From Halolamina salifodinae (lineage in GTDB: Archaea > Halobacteriota > Halobacteria > Halobacteriales > Haloferacaceae), in assembly GCF_017874235.1 (NCBI RefSeq), contig NZ_JAGGLC010000001.1:806001-870000 (forward strand): 64,000 nucleotides of DNA, given 5' to 3'. Each line of letters opens with the position of its first letter. The stretch's first letter is position 1. Positions 1-9,335 of this stretch are shown piece by piece. The notes beneath the pieces are model-generated. The model had not been told where the DNA came from and did not search any database. It worked only from the letters and a program-made list of their open reading frames with translations. The translations under genes and the position numbers were made by a program.

Positions 1-9
1 AGCCCCGTT

Positions 10-1437
10 TCAGTCGTCCGCGGGCGCTTCCGCGGAGCCGGCCGCGTCGGCGCCGGTGTCCTCGACGTAGTACTCCTCGATGAGGTCCTCGCCGATACGG
101 TTGAGCTCCGTCTTCGGCAGCATCGAGATGAGCTCCCAGCCGATGTCGAGCGTCTCGTCGATGTCGCGGTTGGTCTCGTAGCCCTGGTTGGCGAACTCGG
201 CCTCGAAGCGGTCCGCGAAGTCGAGGTACTTGTTGTCCGTCTCCGAGAGCGCCTCGCGACCGACGATGTTCACGAGGTCGCGCAGGTCCTCACCCTCCGC
301 GTACGCCGCGAACAGCTGGTCCTTGAGGTCGCCGTGGTCCTCACGGGTCAGCCCCTCGCCGATACCGTCGTCCATCAGCCGGGAGAGGCTGGGCAGGACG
401 TTGACGGGGGGCTGCAGGCCCTTGCTGTCGAGGTCCCGGTCCATCACGATCTGGCCCTCCGTAATGTAGCCAGTCAGGTCCGGGATCGGGTGGGTGGTGT
501 CCTCGCCGGGCATGGTGAGGATCGGGATCTGCGTGACGGACCCTTCCTTCCCGTCGATACGGCCGGCCCGCTCGTAGAGCTGAGCCAGGTCCGTGTACAT
601 GTAGCCGGGGTAGCCACGTCGGCCGGGGACCTCCTCACGCGCGGCGCCGATCTCTCGGAGCGCCTCGCAGTAGTTGGTCATGTCCGTCAGGATCGTCAGG
701 ACGTGATAGCCCTTCTCGAAGGCGAGATACTCGGCGGTGGTCAGCGCCATCCGCGGCGTGACCGTCCGCTCGACCGCCGGGTCGTCCGCGAGGTTCATGA
801 ACACGACCGAGCGTTCCAGCGCGCCGGTGCGCTCGAAGTCGGCCATGAACTCGTTTGCCTCCTCCTGAGTGATCCCCATGGCACCGAACACCACGGCGAA
901 CTCGGACTCCTCGCCGGCCTCGTCCTCTTCGGGGACGGTCGCCTGCCGGGCGATCTGGAGCGCGAGGTCGCTGTGGGGCAGCCCCGACGCGGAGAAGATC
1001 GGGAGCTTCTGGCCGCGCACGAGCGTGTTCATGCCGTCGATGGCCGAAACCCCGGTCTGGATGAACTCCTCGGGGTACTCCCGGGAGACCGGGTTGATCG
1101 CCTCGCCGACGATATCGTGGCGCTCGTCGGGGACGATGTCGGGGCCGCCGTCGATGGGGTTGCCCGAGCCGTCCAGCACCCGGCCGAGGAGATCCTCGGT
1201 CACGGGCATCTTCAGCGTCTCGCCCGTGAACCGCACGGACGCGTTCCGGTCGATACCGCTGGTGCCCTCGAACACCTGGATGGCGACGAGGCCGTCCGAG
1301 GACTCGAGCACCTGCCCACGGAGGGTGTCCCCGTCGGCAGTCTCGATCTCGACGATCTCGTCGTACCCGATGGACTCGTCGACCTCCGCGAAGACGAGCG
1401 GGCCCGAAATCTCGGTGATAGTTTGGTACTCTTTCAT
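10..1437 (-). CDS. atpB: A-type ATP synthase subunit B
   Basis: 475-aa non-catalytic nucleotide-binding subunit of the A1 head, forming the A3B3 hexamer with AtpA. It has the beta-barrel N-terminus and the A/V-type B-subunit segment SASGLPHS (about residues 149-156) in place of a Walker A loop. The C-terminus is a short Ala/Asp/Glu-rich tail. Its start overlaps the atpA stop by one base, and it is the last operon gene inside the window. The length is normal for the family. Confidence 0.97.
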   Translation of the reverse strand: MKEYQTITEISGPLVFAEVDESIGYDEIVEIETADGDTLRGQVLESSDGLVAIQVFEGTSGIDRNASVRFTGETLKMPVTEDLLGRVLDGSGNPIDGGPDIVPDERHDIVGEAINPVSREYPEEFIQTGVSAIDGMNTLVRGQKLPIFSASGLPHSDLALQIARQATVPEEDEAGEESEFAVVFGAMGITQEEANEFMADFERTGALERSVVFMNLADDPAVERTVTPRMALTTAEYLAFEKGYHVLTILTDMTNYCEALREIGAAREEVPGRRGYPGYMYTDLAQLYERAGRIDGKEGSVTQIPILTMPGEDTTHPIPDLTGYITEGQIVMDRDLDSKGLQPPVNVLPSLSRLMDDGIGEGLTREDHGDLKDQLFAAYAEGEDLRDLVNIVGREALSETDNKYLDFADRFEAEFANQGYETNRDIDETLDIGWELISMLPKTELNRIGEDLIEEYYVEDTGADAAGSAEAPADD

Positions 1438-3203
1438 CAGTAGAGCTCCCGCAGTTGGGTCTCGATCTCTGCTTTCAGCTCCGCGACGTGCTCGTCGACC
1501 TCGTCGTCGGGAGTGGTGGCGATACGGTTGAGCTTCGGCGCGGCGTCGATGCTCGTGATCTCGTCGATCGGGACGCCGGCTTCGAGCGCCTCGAACGCCT
1601 CGTCGTCGAACTTCTTGATCGCCCCCAGCATCTTGAACGTCTTCTCGGGCGGACAGTACTGGTCCACCTCGATGAAGGCGTTCTGCTGGAGCCAGCCCTC
1701 ACGGATGTAGCGGGCGACCTCGAGAGTCAGGCGCTGGTCGTCCGGCAGGGCGTCCTCGCCGACGAGCTGAACGATCTCCTGCAGTTCGCCCTCCTCGTCG
1801 AGGATGTCGACAGCCCACTGTCGGCGCTCGGGCCAGTCGGCGGAGACGTTCTCCTCGAACCACTCGTCGAGCTGGTCCCGGTACAGCGAGTAGGAGTCGT
1901 CCCAGTTGATCGCCGGGAAGTGCCGGCGCTCGGCGAGGTCGGCGTCCAGCGCCCAGAACGTCTTCACGATACGCAGGGTGTTCTGGGTCACCGGCTCGGA
2001 GAAGTCACCGCCAGGCGGCGAGACGGCCCCGATTACCGAAATCGAGCCCTCGCTGCCGTTGACGTTCTCGAAGTAGCCGGCCCGCTCGTAGAACTGCGAG
2101 AGACGCGCGGCGAGGTAGGCCGGGTAGCCCTCCTCGCCGGGCATCTCCTCCAGTCGGGAGGAGATCTCGCGCATGGCCTCGGCCCACCGGGAGGTGGAGT
2201 CGGCCATGAGTGCCACGTCGTACCCCATGTCGCGGTAGAACTCCCCGATGGTGATCCCGGTGTACACACACGACTCACGTGCGGCCACGGGCATGTTCGA
2301 GGTGTTCGCGATCAGGGTCGTCCGCTCCATCAGCGGGTTCCCGGTCTGCGGGTCGGGCAGGTCCGGGAAGTCCTCGATGACTTCGGTCATCTCGTTGCCA
2401 CGCTCGCCACAGCCGATGTAGACGACGATGTCGGCGTCGGCGAACTTCGCGAGGCTCTGCTGGGTGACGGTCTTCCCGGAGCCGAAGGGCCCCGGAATCG
2501 CCGCCGTCCCACCCTTCGCGAGCGGGAACAGGCCGTCGAGGATGCGCTGTCCGGAGATCAGCGGCTCGGTCGGCGTCTGCTTTTCCTGCACCGGGCGGGC
2601 CTCACGAACCGGCCACTCCTGGTGCATCTGGATCTCCTCGCCGTTCTCGAGGGAGACGACGGGATCCTGAACCGTGAACTCGCCCGTTTCGACGCTCTCG
2701 ACGACGCCGCCCTCGTAGTCGGGCGGGACCATGACCTTGTGGTCGATGGTCTGGGTCTCGGGGACGTTCCCGACGATGTCGCCGGGTTCGACCGCGTCGC
2801 CAGCCTCGACTTCCGGCTCGAAGAGCCACTCCTTGTCCATGTCGATCCCGGGGGCGTCGACCCCGCGGTCGAGGAACGCCGAGCCCATCTTCTCCTCGAG
2901 GACGTCCAGCGGGCGCTGGACGCCGTCGTAGATGGAGTCGAGCATCCCCGGACCCAGGTCGACGGTCAGCGGCTCGCCCGTGTTGACGACGGGTTCACCG
3001 GGGCCGACCCCGGAGGTCTCCTCGTACACTTGGACCGTCGTGACGTTGCCCTCGATCTCGATAACTTCGCCCATCAGCCCTTCGTCGCCCACGTAGACGA
3101 CGTCGTTCATCCGGGCGTCGAGGTCGACGGCGGTCACGACCGGACCACTCACGCTCTCGATCTGGCCGCGTTCTTCCGCGGCGACGTCTGTTGCCTGACT
3201 CAT
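1437..3203 (-). CDS. atpA: A-type ATP synthase catalytic subunit A
   Basis: 588-aa catalytic subunit of the A1 head, where ATP is made. Walker A GPFGSGKT lies at residues 238-245. The A/V-type non-homologous region (about 110-200) is present. There is no intein although this gene carries one in some archaea, and codon use around the P-loop is ordinary. The gene ends 1 nt into atpB and begins 3 nt after the atpF stop, so it is translated within the operon. Confidence 0.98.
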   Translation of the reverse strand: MSQATDVAAEERGQIESVSGPVVTAVDLDARMNDVVYVGDEGLMGEVIEIEGNVTTVQVYEETSGVGPGEPVVNTGEPLTVDLGPGMLDSIYDGVQRPLDVLEEKMGSAFLDRGVDAPGIDMDKEWLFEPEVEAGDAVEPGDIVGNVPETQTIDHKVMVPPDYEGGVVESVETGEFTVQDPVVSLENGEEIQMHQEWPVREARPVQEKQTPTEPLISGQRILDGLFPLAKGGTAAIPGPFGSGKTVTQQSLAKFADADIVVYIGCGERGNEMTEVIEDFPDLPDPQTGNPLMERTTLIANTSNMPVAARESCVYTGITIGEFYRDMGYDVALMADSTSRWAEAMREISSRLEEMPGEEGYPAYLAARLSQFYERAGYFENVNGSEGSISVIGAVSPPGGDFSEPVTQNTLRIVKTFWALDADLAERRHFPAINWDDSYSLYRDQLDEWFEENVSADWPERRQWAVDILDEEGELQEIVQLVGEDALPDDQRLTLEVARYIREGWLQQNAFIEVDQYCPPEKTFKMLGAIKKFDDEAFEALEAGVPIDEITSIDAAPKLNRIATTPDDEVDEHVAELKAEIETQLRELY

Positions 3204-3205
3204 AG

Positions 3206-3532
3206 TTAGTCCTCGTCGTCCATCAGGTCGATCCCGATGGCTCGTTTGATCTGGTCGCGCAGCCCGCCGCTACCGGCGCCGCCACCGAGTGTGACCAGCG
3301 TCGGTTCGACGCTCGTCTCGACGGCCTCGCGGGTCCCCCGCGAGAGGTAGTCGAGGTCGTCGTCGTGCATCACGATGATGCCCACGTCCTCGTCGCCGAG
3401 CGTCGACTCGACGGCGTCGTCGAGTCGCGCATCCTTCTCCTCGTCGGGCACGTCCTCGAACGTCCGGACGCCGGCGAGGCGGAACCCGGTCGTGAACTCC
3501 GGGCTGCCGATCACGGCGATTTCGGTGCTCAT
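3206..3532 (-). CDS. atpF: A-type ATP synthase subunit F
   Basis: 108-aa central-stalk subunit F. The small Rossmann-like fold starts [13 protein letters not shown], and a Gly-rich loop is followed by a C-terminal helix. It lies between atpC (4-nt overlap with the atpC stop) and atpA. The size matches archaeal F subunits. In the complex it sits with subunit D on the rotor, here encoded about 40 kb away. Confidence 0.93.
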   Translation of the reverse strand: MSTEIAVIGSPEFTTGFRLAGVRTFEDVPDEEKDARLDDAVESTLGDEDVGIIVMHDDDLDYLSRGTREAVETSVEPTLVTLGGGAGSGGLRDQIKRAIGIDLMDDED

Positions 3533-4581
3533 CGTACCACCATCTCCGCCCGAATCTCCTCGGGGTCGAGCCCCGCCTGGGTGCCTCGGGCGATGGCACG
3601 GATGTTGTCGGCCTCGCGCTCTTTGGCGAGCACGAAGGCGATCACTGGACAGATCGACATCGGGTGGGCGTGTGCCGCGTTCCGCGCGTGCTCGAGCAGC
3701 GCGCCCTCGAGGGCGTGCTCGAACCCGATGAGGCTGTCAGCTTCCGTGAGTTCGTCGAGCGCACCGGTAAGCTCGTCGCCGTAACGGCTCTCACGGATCC
3801 GCTCGACCAACTGGTCGCGGTTCCGCGAGAGCGCCGAGAGCTCCTCGGGGGTGAACAGCGTCCCACCCTCGATGAAGTACTCCGCCGGATCGATATCCGC
3901 GCCGCTCCGTGCGAGTCGGAGCGCGTTCCGGGCGTTCCGGAAGTCGATCTCGGCCTGCAGGAACTCCGCGTACGCCGAGTCCGCGCCAGCGCCCGCGGTG
4001 GTCACGCCCTCGAACAGGTTCTCGTAGTACGCCCGGTCGATGGCGTTTTCTAGAGCCACCAGCGTGCCCGACTCCTCGTACACCTCGTAGGCCGCCGCGA
4101 GGGGCTCGCCGAACAGCGTCCCCTCGAGCAGGTCGACGATGGCGTCGATACTCTCGGCGTCGACGAGTCGGTCGAGCAGGTCGTCGTCGAGTTCGCCGGC
4201 GCGGATGACGTCGTCCTCGATGGACTCGGCGTCCGTGTCGGCGTAGACGCCGCGGACGGCCGTCTTGACGTTCCACGCGTCGAACTTCCGCAGGTAGCGA
4301 GCGACCTGCTCGTAGAGCCGACCGTCGGCCCACGCGAGCAGTTCGTCGAACGTCTCGGCCAGCCCCGCGTTCAGGGCGTACTCGATCAGGTCGACGCCCG
4401 CAAAGCGGGAGCCGAGCCGGTTGATCGGCCCCTGGTAGGTCGACTCCTCCATGTAGCGGGAGATCTCGTCGGGACTCATCCGCAGCAGCTTCCGGTAGTC
4501 CTCCTCGTCGAACAGGGTCGCACGCCGGGCGCTCACGCGAGCGTTGACGTACTCCGGGTTGGAACTGCCGGTTGCGCTCAT
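3529..4581 (-). CDS. atpC: A-type ATP synthase subunit C
   Basis: 350-aa all-helical subunit C (homologous to V-ATPase subunit d). It is the funnel that joins the central stalk to the membrane rotor ring. The Tyr/Arg-rich helical pattern and length fit the family. It overlaps atpE upstream and atpF downstream by 4 nt each, which indicates coupled translation. Confidence 0.94.
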   Translation of the reverse strand: MSATGSSNPEYVNARVSARRATLFDEEDYRKLLRMSPDEISRYMEESTYQGPINRLGSRFAGVDLIEYALNAGLAETFDELLAWADGRLYEQVARYLRKFDAWNVKTAVRGVYADTDAESIEDDVIRAGELDDDLLDRLVDAESIDAIVDLLEGTLFGEPLAAAYEVYEESGTLVALENAIDRAYYENLFEGVTTAGAGADSAYAEFLQAEIDFRNARNALRLARSGADIDPAEYFIEGGTLFTPEELSALSRNRDQLVERIRESRYGDELTGALDELTEADSLIGFEHALEGALLEHARNAAHAHPMSICPVIAFVLAKEREADNIRAIARGTQAGLDPEEIRAEMVVR

Positions 4582-5159
4582 TCTTCGAAGAGGCGTTCGC
4601 TGATGCGTTTGAGTTCCTCGTCCCAGACCTCCTCGATCACGGAGTCGAAGGTGTTGTCCACGCTGACGCGGGAGCTCTCGCTCTCGACGACGACGCCGCC
4701 GAGGCAGTCCTCGATACCGGCAAAGGACCAGCCCTCGTACTCCGAGAGCAGGTCGGTCAGCAGCTCCTCGTCAGCCGCACGGCCGTAGACGTCGACGCTT
4801 GCGGCGGCGTCGAACTCCTCGGCCGCGTTGTCGAGCAGGGAGCGGGTGAGTTCCTCACGGCGCTCGCCCTCGATCTCGGCGACGCGCTCTTCGAGCCCGT
4901 CGCGGACCTGTTCGAGCGCGTCGCGTCGGGCCTCCAGGCGCTCCTGTTTGGCCGTGAGCTTCGCGCTGGAGAGCGCCTGCTCGCGCTCCTCCTCGATCTG
5001 TGCCTCGACTTCCTCTTCTCGTTGCTGGACGATCGACTCGGCGTCGGCTTCCGCCTCCGAGATGATCTCTTCCGCACGACTCTCGCCCGTTTCGCGTATC
5101 TCCTCGGCACGCGCGCGGGCTTCGTCTCGAACGTCCTCGACAACGGTTTCCAAGCTCAT
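4578..5159 (-). CDS. atpE: A-type ATP synthase subunit E (peripheral stalk)
   Basis: 193-aa peripheral-stalk subunit. The first 110 residues or so are a Glu/Arg/Ala coiled coil, followed by a globular head that binds the A3B3 top. It pairs with AtpH as the EH stator heterodimer. It begins 22 nt after atpK and overlaps atpC by 4 nt. The composition (very acidic coiled coil) is typical of halophilic E subunits. Confidence 0.93.
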   Translation of the reverse strand: MSLETVVEDVRDEARARAEEIRETGESRAEEIISEAEADAESIVQQREEEVEAQIEEEREQALSSAKLTAKQERLEARRDALEQVRDGLEERVAEIEGERREELTRSLLDNAAEEFDAAASVDVYGRAADEELLTDLLSEYEGWSFAGIEDCLGGVVVESESSRVSVDNTFDSVIEEVWDEELKRISERLFEE

Positions 5160-5181
5160 GAGCGGAAAGGGAGAGGAAAGT

Positions 5182-5442
5182 TTACGCCAGGATCATGGCG
5201 ACCAGCGCGAAGATGAGGATAGTCTCCGGCAGGACGGTGAGGATCAGTGCCTGCACGAAGAGGCCCTCGTCTTCGGCGACGGCGCCGACGGCGGCGGACC
5301 CGATACCACGCTCGGCGTAGCCGGCACCGAGGCCGGCGAGGCCGACTGCGAGGGCTGCCATACCCGTCGAGGTGATGGCGGGGCCGCTGCTGGTTCCTTC
5401 CTGCAGTGCGAGGCTTGCGACTTGGGGTGCGATGTCGAACAT
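5182..5442 (-). CDS. atpK: A-type ATP synthase proteolipid subunit K
   Basis: 86-aa two-helix membrane rotor (c-ring) subunit. The second helix has the ion-binding carboxylate in the segment LPETILIF (the Glu), and helix 1 is Gly/Ala-rich (GLAGLGAGYAERG). It is a single hairpin, not a fused multi-hairpin form. A 185-nt gap with its own promoter and a hairpin separates it from atpI upstream. This may allow more c-subunit mRNA than the flanking genes receive, as the ring needs many copies. Confidence 0.95.
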   Translation of the reverse strand: MFDIAPQVASLALQEGTSSGPAITSTGMAALAVGLAGLGAGYAERGIGSAAVGAVAEDEGLFVQALILTVLPETILIFALVAMILA

Positions 5443-5506
5443 ATGGGTATCAACTCGGGTTCGTAGTCAGTCGTCTCCGAACAAGCCGTAGTTGGCTCCA
5501 CGACGG

Positions 5507-5518
5507 TCATAAACCTTC
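5507..5518 (-). promoter_or_regulatory. Candidate internal promoter for atpK
   Basis: On the minus strand the sequence GGGAAGGTTTATGACC holds a BRE-like purine run followed by a TATA-like TTTATGA, 65-72 nt upstream of the atpK start. That predicts a transcript with a leader of about 40 nt. It sits inside the ATP synthase operon, so it would uncouple atpK and downstream genes from atpHI. Prediction by eye only. Confidence 0.45.
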
Positions 5519-5562
5519 CCAAAGGCGCCGGAGAGAACCGTGCGAGGCGGCCACACAGGCAC

Positions 5563-5601
5563 GGCTGACGGGGGGGTACCAGTCGCCAAAACCCGTCAGC
5601 C
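5563..5601. terminator. Hairpin in the atpI-atpK gap
   Basis: A perfect 10-bp inverted repeat (left arm GGCTGACGGG, 19-nt loop) lies 27 nt or so past the atpI stop and before the atpK promoter. There is no long T-run, so it may be an mRNA processing or stabilising structure rather than a terminator. Confidence 0.4.
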
Positions 5602-5627
5602 AAACGGGAGGATCCGCGAGGGTGGCG

Positions 5628-7769
5628 TCAGTCCTGTCGGCTGAACTGACGCTCGTGGCCGAACGGTTCGTACTCGCGGCCGCCGCCGTCGAAGAACTTC
5701 GAGAAGAACTCGTAGTACTCCAGACGCACGGCCTGCAGGCCGGCGCTGGTCACACCCAGCGCGAGCACCAGCATGTGGCCCAGCACGAGGACGAGGATGC
5801 CGCCGAGCAGCGACGCCAGGCCGCCGTGCATCAGGCCGCCGAACATGATCTCGGTGACCGGCTCGCCGTGGTACATATCGCCGACGTGGTAGGCGTGGTC
5901 GGTCATGAAGTGCCACGACGCCTCCTCGCCCTCGCCGGTGACGGCGACGCCGAAGAAAAAGAGGTTGACCGCGAAGGCCATCCCCGCCTTCGCCAGCAGC
6001 ACCGCCGCGAGTCGGGCGTAGGAGAGCACGTTCACCAGCGCGTCGAAAATCTCGACGAGTTCGGCGGGCGCGCCGAAGCCGAGCAGCAGGGCGCCAAGCA
6101 CGAACAGGGCGATCCCTGCCTGCCCGACGATCACCGGGAAGCCGCCGAAGCCCAGCGCGAACGCGGCCTTCTCACCGCTGTCGAACACGGTGAAGATGAA
6201 CTCGGGCTTCGAGTTCTCGAACCACTTGCTGGCGATGAAGATCCAGAGGCCGTTCATCGCGAAGATCCACGAGAGCTTCTCCACGACGGCCGCCTTCAGG
6301 CCGTGGAACTGAAGCTCCTCGAAGAACCCCAGCACGTAGCCGATGTTGAGGTGGACCAGCGCGGCGAGGGCGCTGATCAGGATCCAGCCGGGGACCCAGT
6401 AGCTGTACTCGGGGATGAGCCCCTTGTGTAGCGGCGCGTTGCCGCCCCAGACGTACTCGGAGACGAGGTGCAGGCCGAATATCTCGCCGTAGAAGACGCC
6501 GAACAGGATCGTCGCCAGCCCCGCCGCGATGGTCACGCCGCCCATGCTCTTGAAGCCGGGACTGTCGAACTGCGTGTAGAGGTAGCCGCCGATGGCGGTG
6601 TAGACGATCCCGTAGCCCACGTCCCCGATCATGAAGCCGAAGAACAGCGGGAACGTCAGGAACAGGAGGGCAGTCGGGTCGAACTCGCTGTAGGTGGGCC
6701 GACCGATCGCATTCACCAGCACCTCGAAGGGCTGGACGAACCCGTTGTTGTCCTGCACGACCGGCGGCTCGTCGCTGCCGATGGTGGTGCCGCCGTCGGC
6801 GACTGCCTCGCCGTGTTCGTGGACGGCCTCGCCGTCGGACTTGAACTGGGCGCGCTCGACTTCCTCGACGTCGATGCGGTCGCCGAGTTCCTCTTTGAGC
6901 GTCGCCGCGACCCCCTCGTAGTGCTCGGTGGGGACCCAGCCCTCGGCGACGAAGGCGTTCTCCGTCGTCGCGAAGGAGAGCGGCGCCTCGGCGCGCTGGG
7001 CCTCGATCTGGAGCTCCTCCTCGGCCGCCAGCAGGAACGACGCGTGCTCCTGCTCGAGGGCCGCGAGCTCGTCGGCGACGCCCTCGATTTCGGACTCGAT
7101 GCCCTGTTTCTCGCTTTCGATCTCCCGGACGTAGGACTCCGGGGCGACCTCGGAATCGGGCACCTCGAGGCTCGTGAACGCCGCGCCCACGAGTGCGTCG
7201 TCGAGCACACCCTCGGCGTGCTCGCTCGGGTAGACGAACACCGCGAGCACGTCGCCGCCGGTGAAGATCTCGTACTGCTGGATCCCCTCGGCGTCGAGCA
7301 GTTCGCGCTCGACGGAGTCGTAGTCGCCGTGACCGACCGCGACCTCGAGGCTGTCGTAGCCCCCGAGGAGGTTCAGGTCGATCCCGAGTTCGACGAACGG
7401 CTCGACGGCGTCGAGGCGCTCCTCGATCCCGCGAAGCTCCTCGCGGAGCGTATCGCGCCGGTCGTCGAGTTCGTTGACCGCGTCCTGGATCTCGGGGAGT
7501 TGGGCCTCGATCTCTGCCTCGGTGATCGACTGCGGCGTCGCCGCCTCGGCGTCGACATCGAGGATGCTCTTGATCGAGCGGACGGTCACCAGCTTCTCGG
7601 ACGCCGCCTCGGCCTCCGCCTCGGGGTCGCCGGGCTGGAACCCCTCCCACGAGCCGTCGTACTCCGAGACGTCGAGGACGTGCTGGTCGTGGACGAGCTC
7701 GACGACCGACCCCATCACGCGCTTGGAGCCAGTCACCGAGAGCTTGCTCATCTGCTTAGGTCTGAGCAT
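5628..7769 (-). CDS. atpI: A-type ATP synthase membrane subunit I (a-subunit)
   Basis: 713-aa stator membrane subunit. The N-terminal half (about 1-360) is soluble and coiled-coil rich and docks to the EH stalk. The C-terminal half has 7-8 membrane helices that form the ion half-channels. The conserved Arg facing the rotor is in SYARLAA, in the penultimate helix region. It overlaps atpH by 14 nt. The length is normal for archaeal I subunits. Confidence 0.96.
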   Translation of the reverse strand: MLRPKQMSKLSVTGSKRVMGSVVELVHDQHVLDVSEYDGSWEGFQPGDPEAEAEAASEKLVTVRSIKSILDVDAEAATPQSITEAEIEAQLPEIQDAVNELDDRRDTLREELRGIEERLDAVEPFVELGIDLNLLGGYDSLEVAVGHGDYDSVERELLDAEGIQQYEIFTGGDVLAVFVYPSEHAEGVLDDALVGAAFTSLEVPDSEVAPESYVREIESEKQGIESEIEGVADELAALEQEHASFLLAAEEELQIEAQRAEAPLSFATTENAFVAEGWVPTEHYEGVAATLKEELGDRIDVEEVERAQFKSDGEAVHEHGEAVADGGTTIGSDEPPVVQDNNGFVQPFEVLVNAIGRPTYSEFDPTALLFLTFPLFFGFMIGDVGYGIVYTAIGGYLYTQFDSPGFKSMGGVTIAAGLATILFGVFYGEIFGLHLVSEYVWGGNAPLHKGLIPEYSYWVPGWILISALAALVHLNIGYVLGFFEELQFHGLKAAVVEKLSWIFAMNGLWIFIASKWFENSKPEFIFTVFDSGEKAAFALGFGGFPVIVGQAGIALFVLGALLLGFGAPAELVEIFDALVNVLSYARLAAVLLAKAGMAFAVNLFFFGVAVTGEGEEASWHFMTDHAYHVGDMYHGEPVTEIMFGGLMHGGLASLLGGILVLVLGHMLVLALGVTSAGLQAVRLEYYEFFSKFFDGGGREYEPFGHERQFSRQD

Positions 7770-8088
7770 GCACCGCCTCCTCGAACTGGTCGACCGCGTA
7801 CTCGACGGCCTCCTCGACGTTCTGCTCGGCCTCCTCGGTCAGCGCCTCGCGTTCGCGCTCGCCCTCGCGGATGATCTCCTCTTTTTCGTCCTCGATCTCC
7901 GCGCGGGCCTCCTCGAGACGCTCCTCCTCGAGTTCGGCTGCCTCCTGTTCGGCCTCCTCCCGGATCTCGGTGGCTCGCTCGCGAGCCTCGGCGATCCGTT
8001 CCTCTTTCTCCCGGCGAGCCTCCTCGAGGATCTCGTCGGCGTCTTCCTCCGCCTCCTTGATCCGATCAAGAACTTCCGGTCTGGGCAT
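7756..8088 (-). CDS. atpH: A-type ATP synthase subunit H (peripheral stalk)
   Basis: 110-aa, almost wholly Glu/Arg/Ala heptad coiled coil, first gene of the operon. It is the partner of AtpE in the peripheral stalk and anchors AtpI. A TATA element about 30 nt upstream of the start suggests a leaderless or nearly leaderless operon transcript. Small coiled coils are hard to name by sequence alone; position as the gene before atpI makes the call secure. Confidence 0.9.
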   Translation of the reverse strand: MPRPEVLDRIKEAEEDADEILEEARREKEERIAEARERATEIREEAEQEAAELEEERLEEARAEIEDEKEEIIREGEREREALTEEAEQNVEEAVEYAVDQFEEAVHAQT

Positions 8089-8116
8089 TAGCTGATCGGT
8101 TCGTGGTTTTCCCGGG

Positions 8117-8132
8117 CCGTATAAGGTGTTTG
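8117..8132 (-). promoter_or_regulatory. Promoter of the ATP synthase operon
   Basis: Minus-strand CCTTATACGG provides a TATA box (8119-8124) 31-36 nt upstream of the atpH start codon, preceded by an A-rich BRE-like stretch. Spacing predicts transcription starting within a few bases of the ATG. Confidence 0.5.
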
Positions 8133-8213
8133 CGAAAGCGTGCGGGTCGAACGCCCCCGAACACTCACTGTGAGCGACACTGAACGGCTACGAGGAGGGA
8201 CACCGGTCACTCA

Positions 8214-8373
8214 CCGCGAGCGAGGCCGCAGGCCGAGCGAGCGGGCCGACGAACGACCGGAGTTCCCGCGAACGAAGTGAGCGGGAGCACGGGAGAGCGA
8301 AGCTCTCCCGGAGGGAGCGAGGAGCGCTTTTGGTGAAGCTTTTGCAAGGGCCCTCCGGGGCCCGCAGCAAAAG
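8214..8373 (+). repeat. Structured intergenic element, family I copy 1
   Basis: Array of palindromes filling the 288-nt gap between atpH and etfA. (a) 8214-8244: 14-bp stem with left arm CCGCGAGCGAGGCC, loop GCA and two tandem G.A pairs. (b) 8264-8286: left arm TCCCGCGAAC, loop GAA, one tandem G.A. (c) 8290-8310: perfect 9-bp stem CGGGAGAGC with loop GAA. (d) Core 8339-8373: outer stem CTTTTGC/GCAAAAG enclosing an inner stem GGGCCC. The core ends 2 nt from the etfA stop. It matches copies at 19.0, 27.4 and 44.8 kb. Confidence 0.85.
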
Positions 8374-8375
8374 GT

Positions 8376-9335
8376 TCAGTTGAATTCCTCGATCAGCGCC
8401 GGCACCACGTCGAACAGGTCCCCGACGATCCCGTAGTCCGCGATGTCGAAGATCGGCGCGTTCGGGTCGGTGTTGACGGCGATGATCGTCTCGGCGCCCT
8501 TCATCCCGGCGACGTGCTGGACGGCGCCGGAAATCCCGATGGCGAGGTACACTTTCGGCGTCACCTGCTTGCCGGACTGGCCGACCTGCCGGTTCTTCGG
8601 CAGCCAGCCGCTGTCGACGATGGGTCGCGACGAGGAGAGCGTCGCGCCCGTCGCCTCACACAGCTCCCGGATCAGGTCGAGGTTCTCCTCCTCCTCGATC
8701 CCGCGGCCGATGGAGACGAGGAACTCCGCCTCGCCGATGTCCACGTCGCCGCCGCCGACCTCCTCGAACCCCTTGACTCGGGAGCCGTCGTCGACGCTCG
8801 CCTCGTCGAACTCGAACGCCGAAACCTCGGCGTCGCCGGCGCCGCTTGCGGCGGCCCACTCGCCGCCGCGGATGCTGACGACGAACTGATCGGCCGCCAC
8901 GTCGACAGTGGTCTCGACCTTCGAGCCGTACATCTCGCGAGTGACGGTCAGGCCGTCGTCGTACGCCAGCCCCACCGCGTCCGTCGCGTAGGGCAGGCCG
9001 AGTTCGTCGGCGACTGCCGGCGCGTAGTCGAGGCCGTTGACCGAGTTCGGGAACACCAGCGCGGCCGGGTCGAGGTCGGCGTGGAGCGCCCCGGTCGCGG
9101 CCGCGTACGTGTCGTGATCGAACTCCTCGCCGGCGTCGACGGTGTGGATGGCGTCGACTTCGGGCGTGTTGAGCGACTCGGCGAAGCGGTCGACCGGGCC
9201 GGAGACGACGGCGACGTGGAGGTCGCCGCCCAGCGCGTCTGCCAGTCGGCGGCCGGCGGTGATCCCCTCGTAGCTCACGTCCCGCAGGTCGCCGTGGCGG
9301 TGTTCCGCGACGAAGAGAACGTCGTGCTCGGTCAT
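8376..9335 (-). CDS. etfA: Electron transfer flavoprotein alpha subunit
   Basis: 319-aa FixB/EtfA protein. The C-terminal FAD-binding domain is clear, with the family signature around AIGISGAVQHVAGMKG and NTDPNAPIFDIADYG. With EtfB it carries electrons from acyl-CoA or other dehydrogenases to the respiratory chain. It overlaps etfB by 4 nt. No fixC or fixX homologue follows. The physiological donor cannot be read from the sequence. Confidence 0.95.
   Translation of the reverse strand: MTEHDVLFVAEHRHGDLRDVSYEGITAGRRLADALGGDLHVAVVSGPVDRFAESLNTPEVDAIHTVDAGEEFDHDTYAAATGALHADLDPAALVFPNSVNGLDYAPAVADELGLPYATDAVGLAYDDGLTVTREMYGSKVETTVDVAADQFVVSIRGGEWAAASGAGDAEVSAFEFDEASVDDGSRVKGFEEVGGGDVDIGEAEFLVSIGRGIEEEENLDLIRELCEATGATLSSSRPIVDSGWLPKNRQVGQSGKQVTPKVYLAIGISGAVQHVAGMKGAETIIAVNTDPNAPIFDIADYGIVGDLFDVVPALIEEFN

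Noticed and set aside
1455..3209. Long plus-strand ORF (584 codons) opposite atpA
   Set aside because: Shadow of atpA: in GC-rich halophile genes the complementary frame is often open. It has no family motif, while the minus frame has the full ATP synthase signature.
8214..8373. Simple intrinsic terminator for etfA
   Set aside because: The element has several different hairpins, copies occur upstream of genes too, and T-runs are only 4-6 nt. Termination may be one effect but does not explain the covariation and spread.
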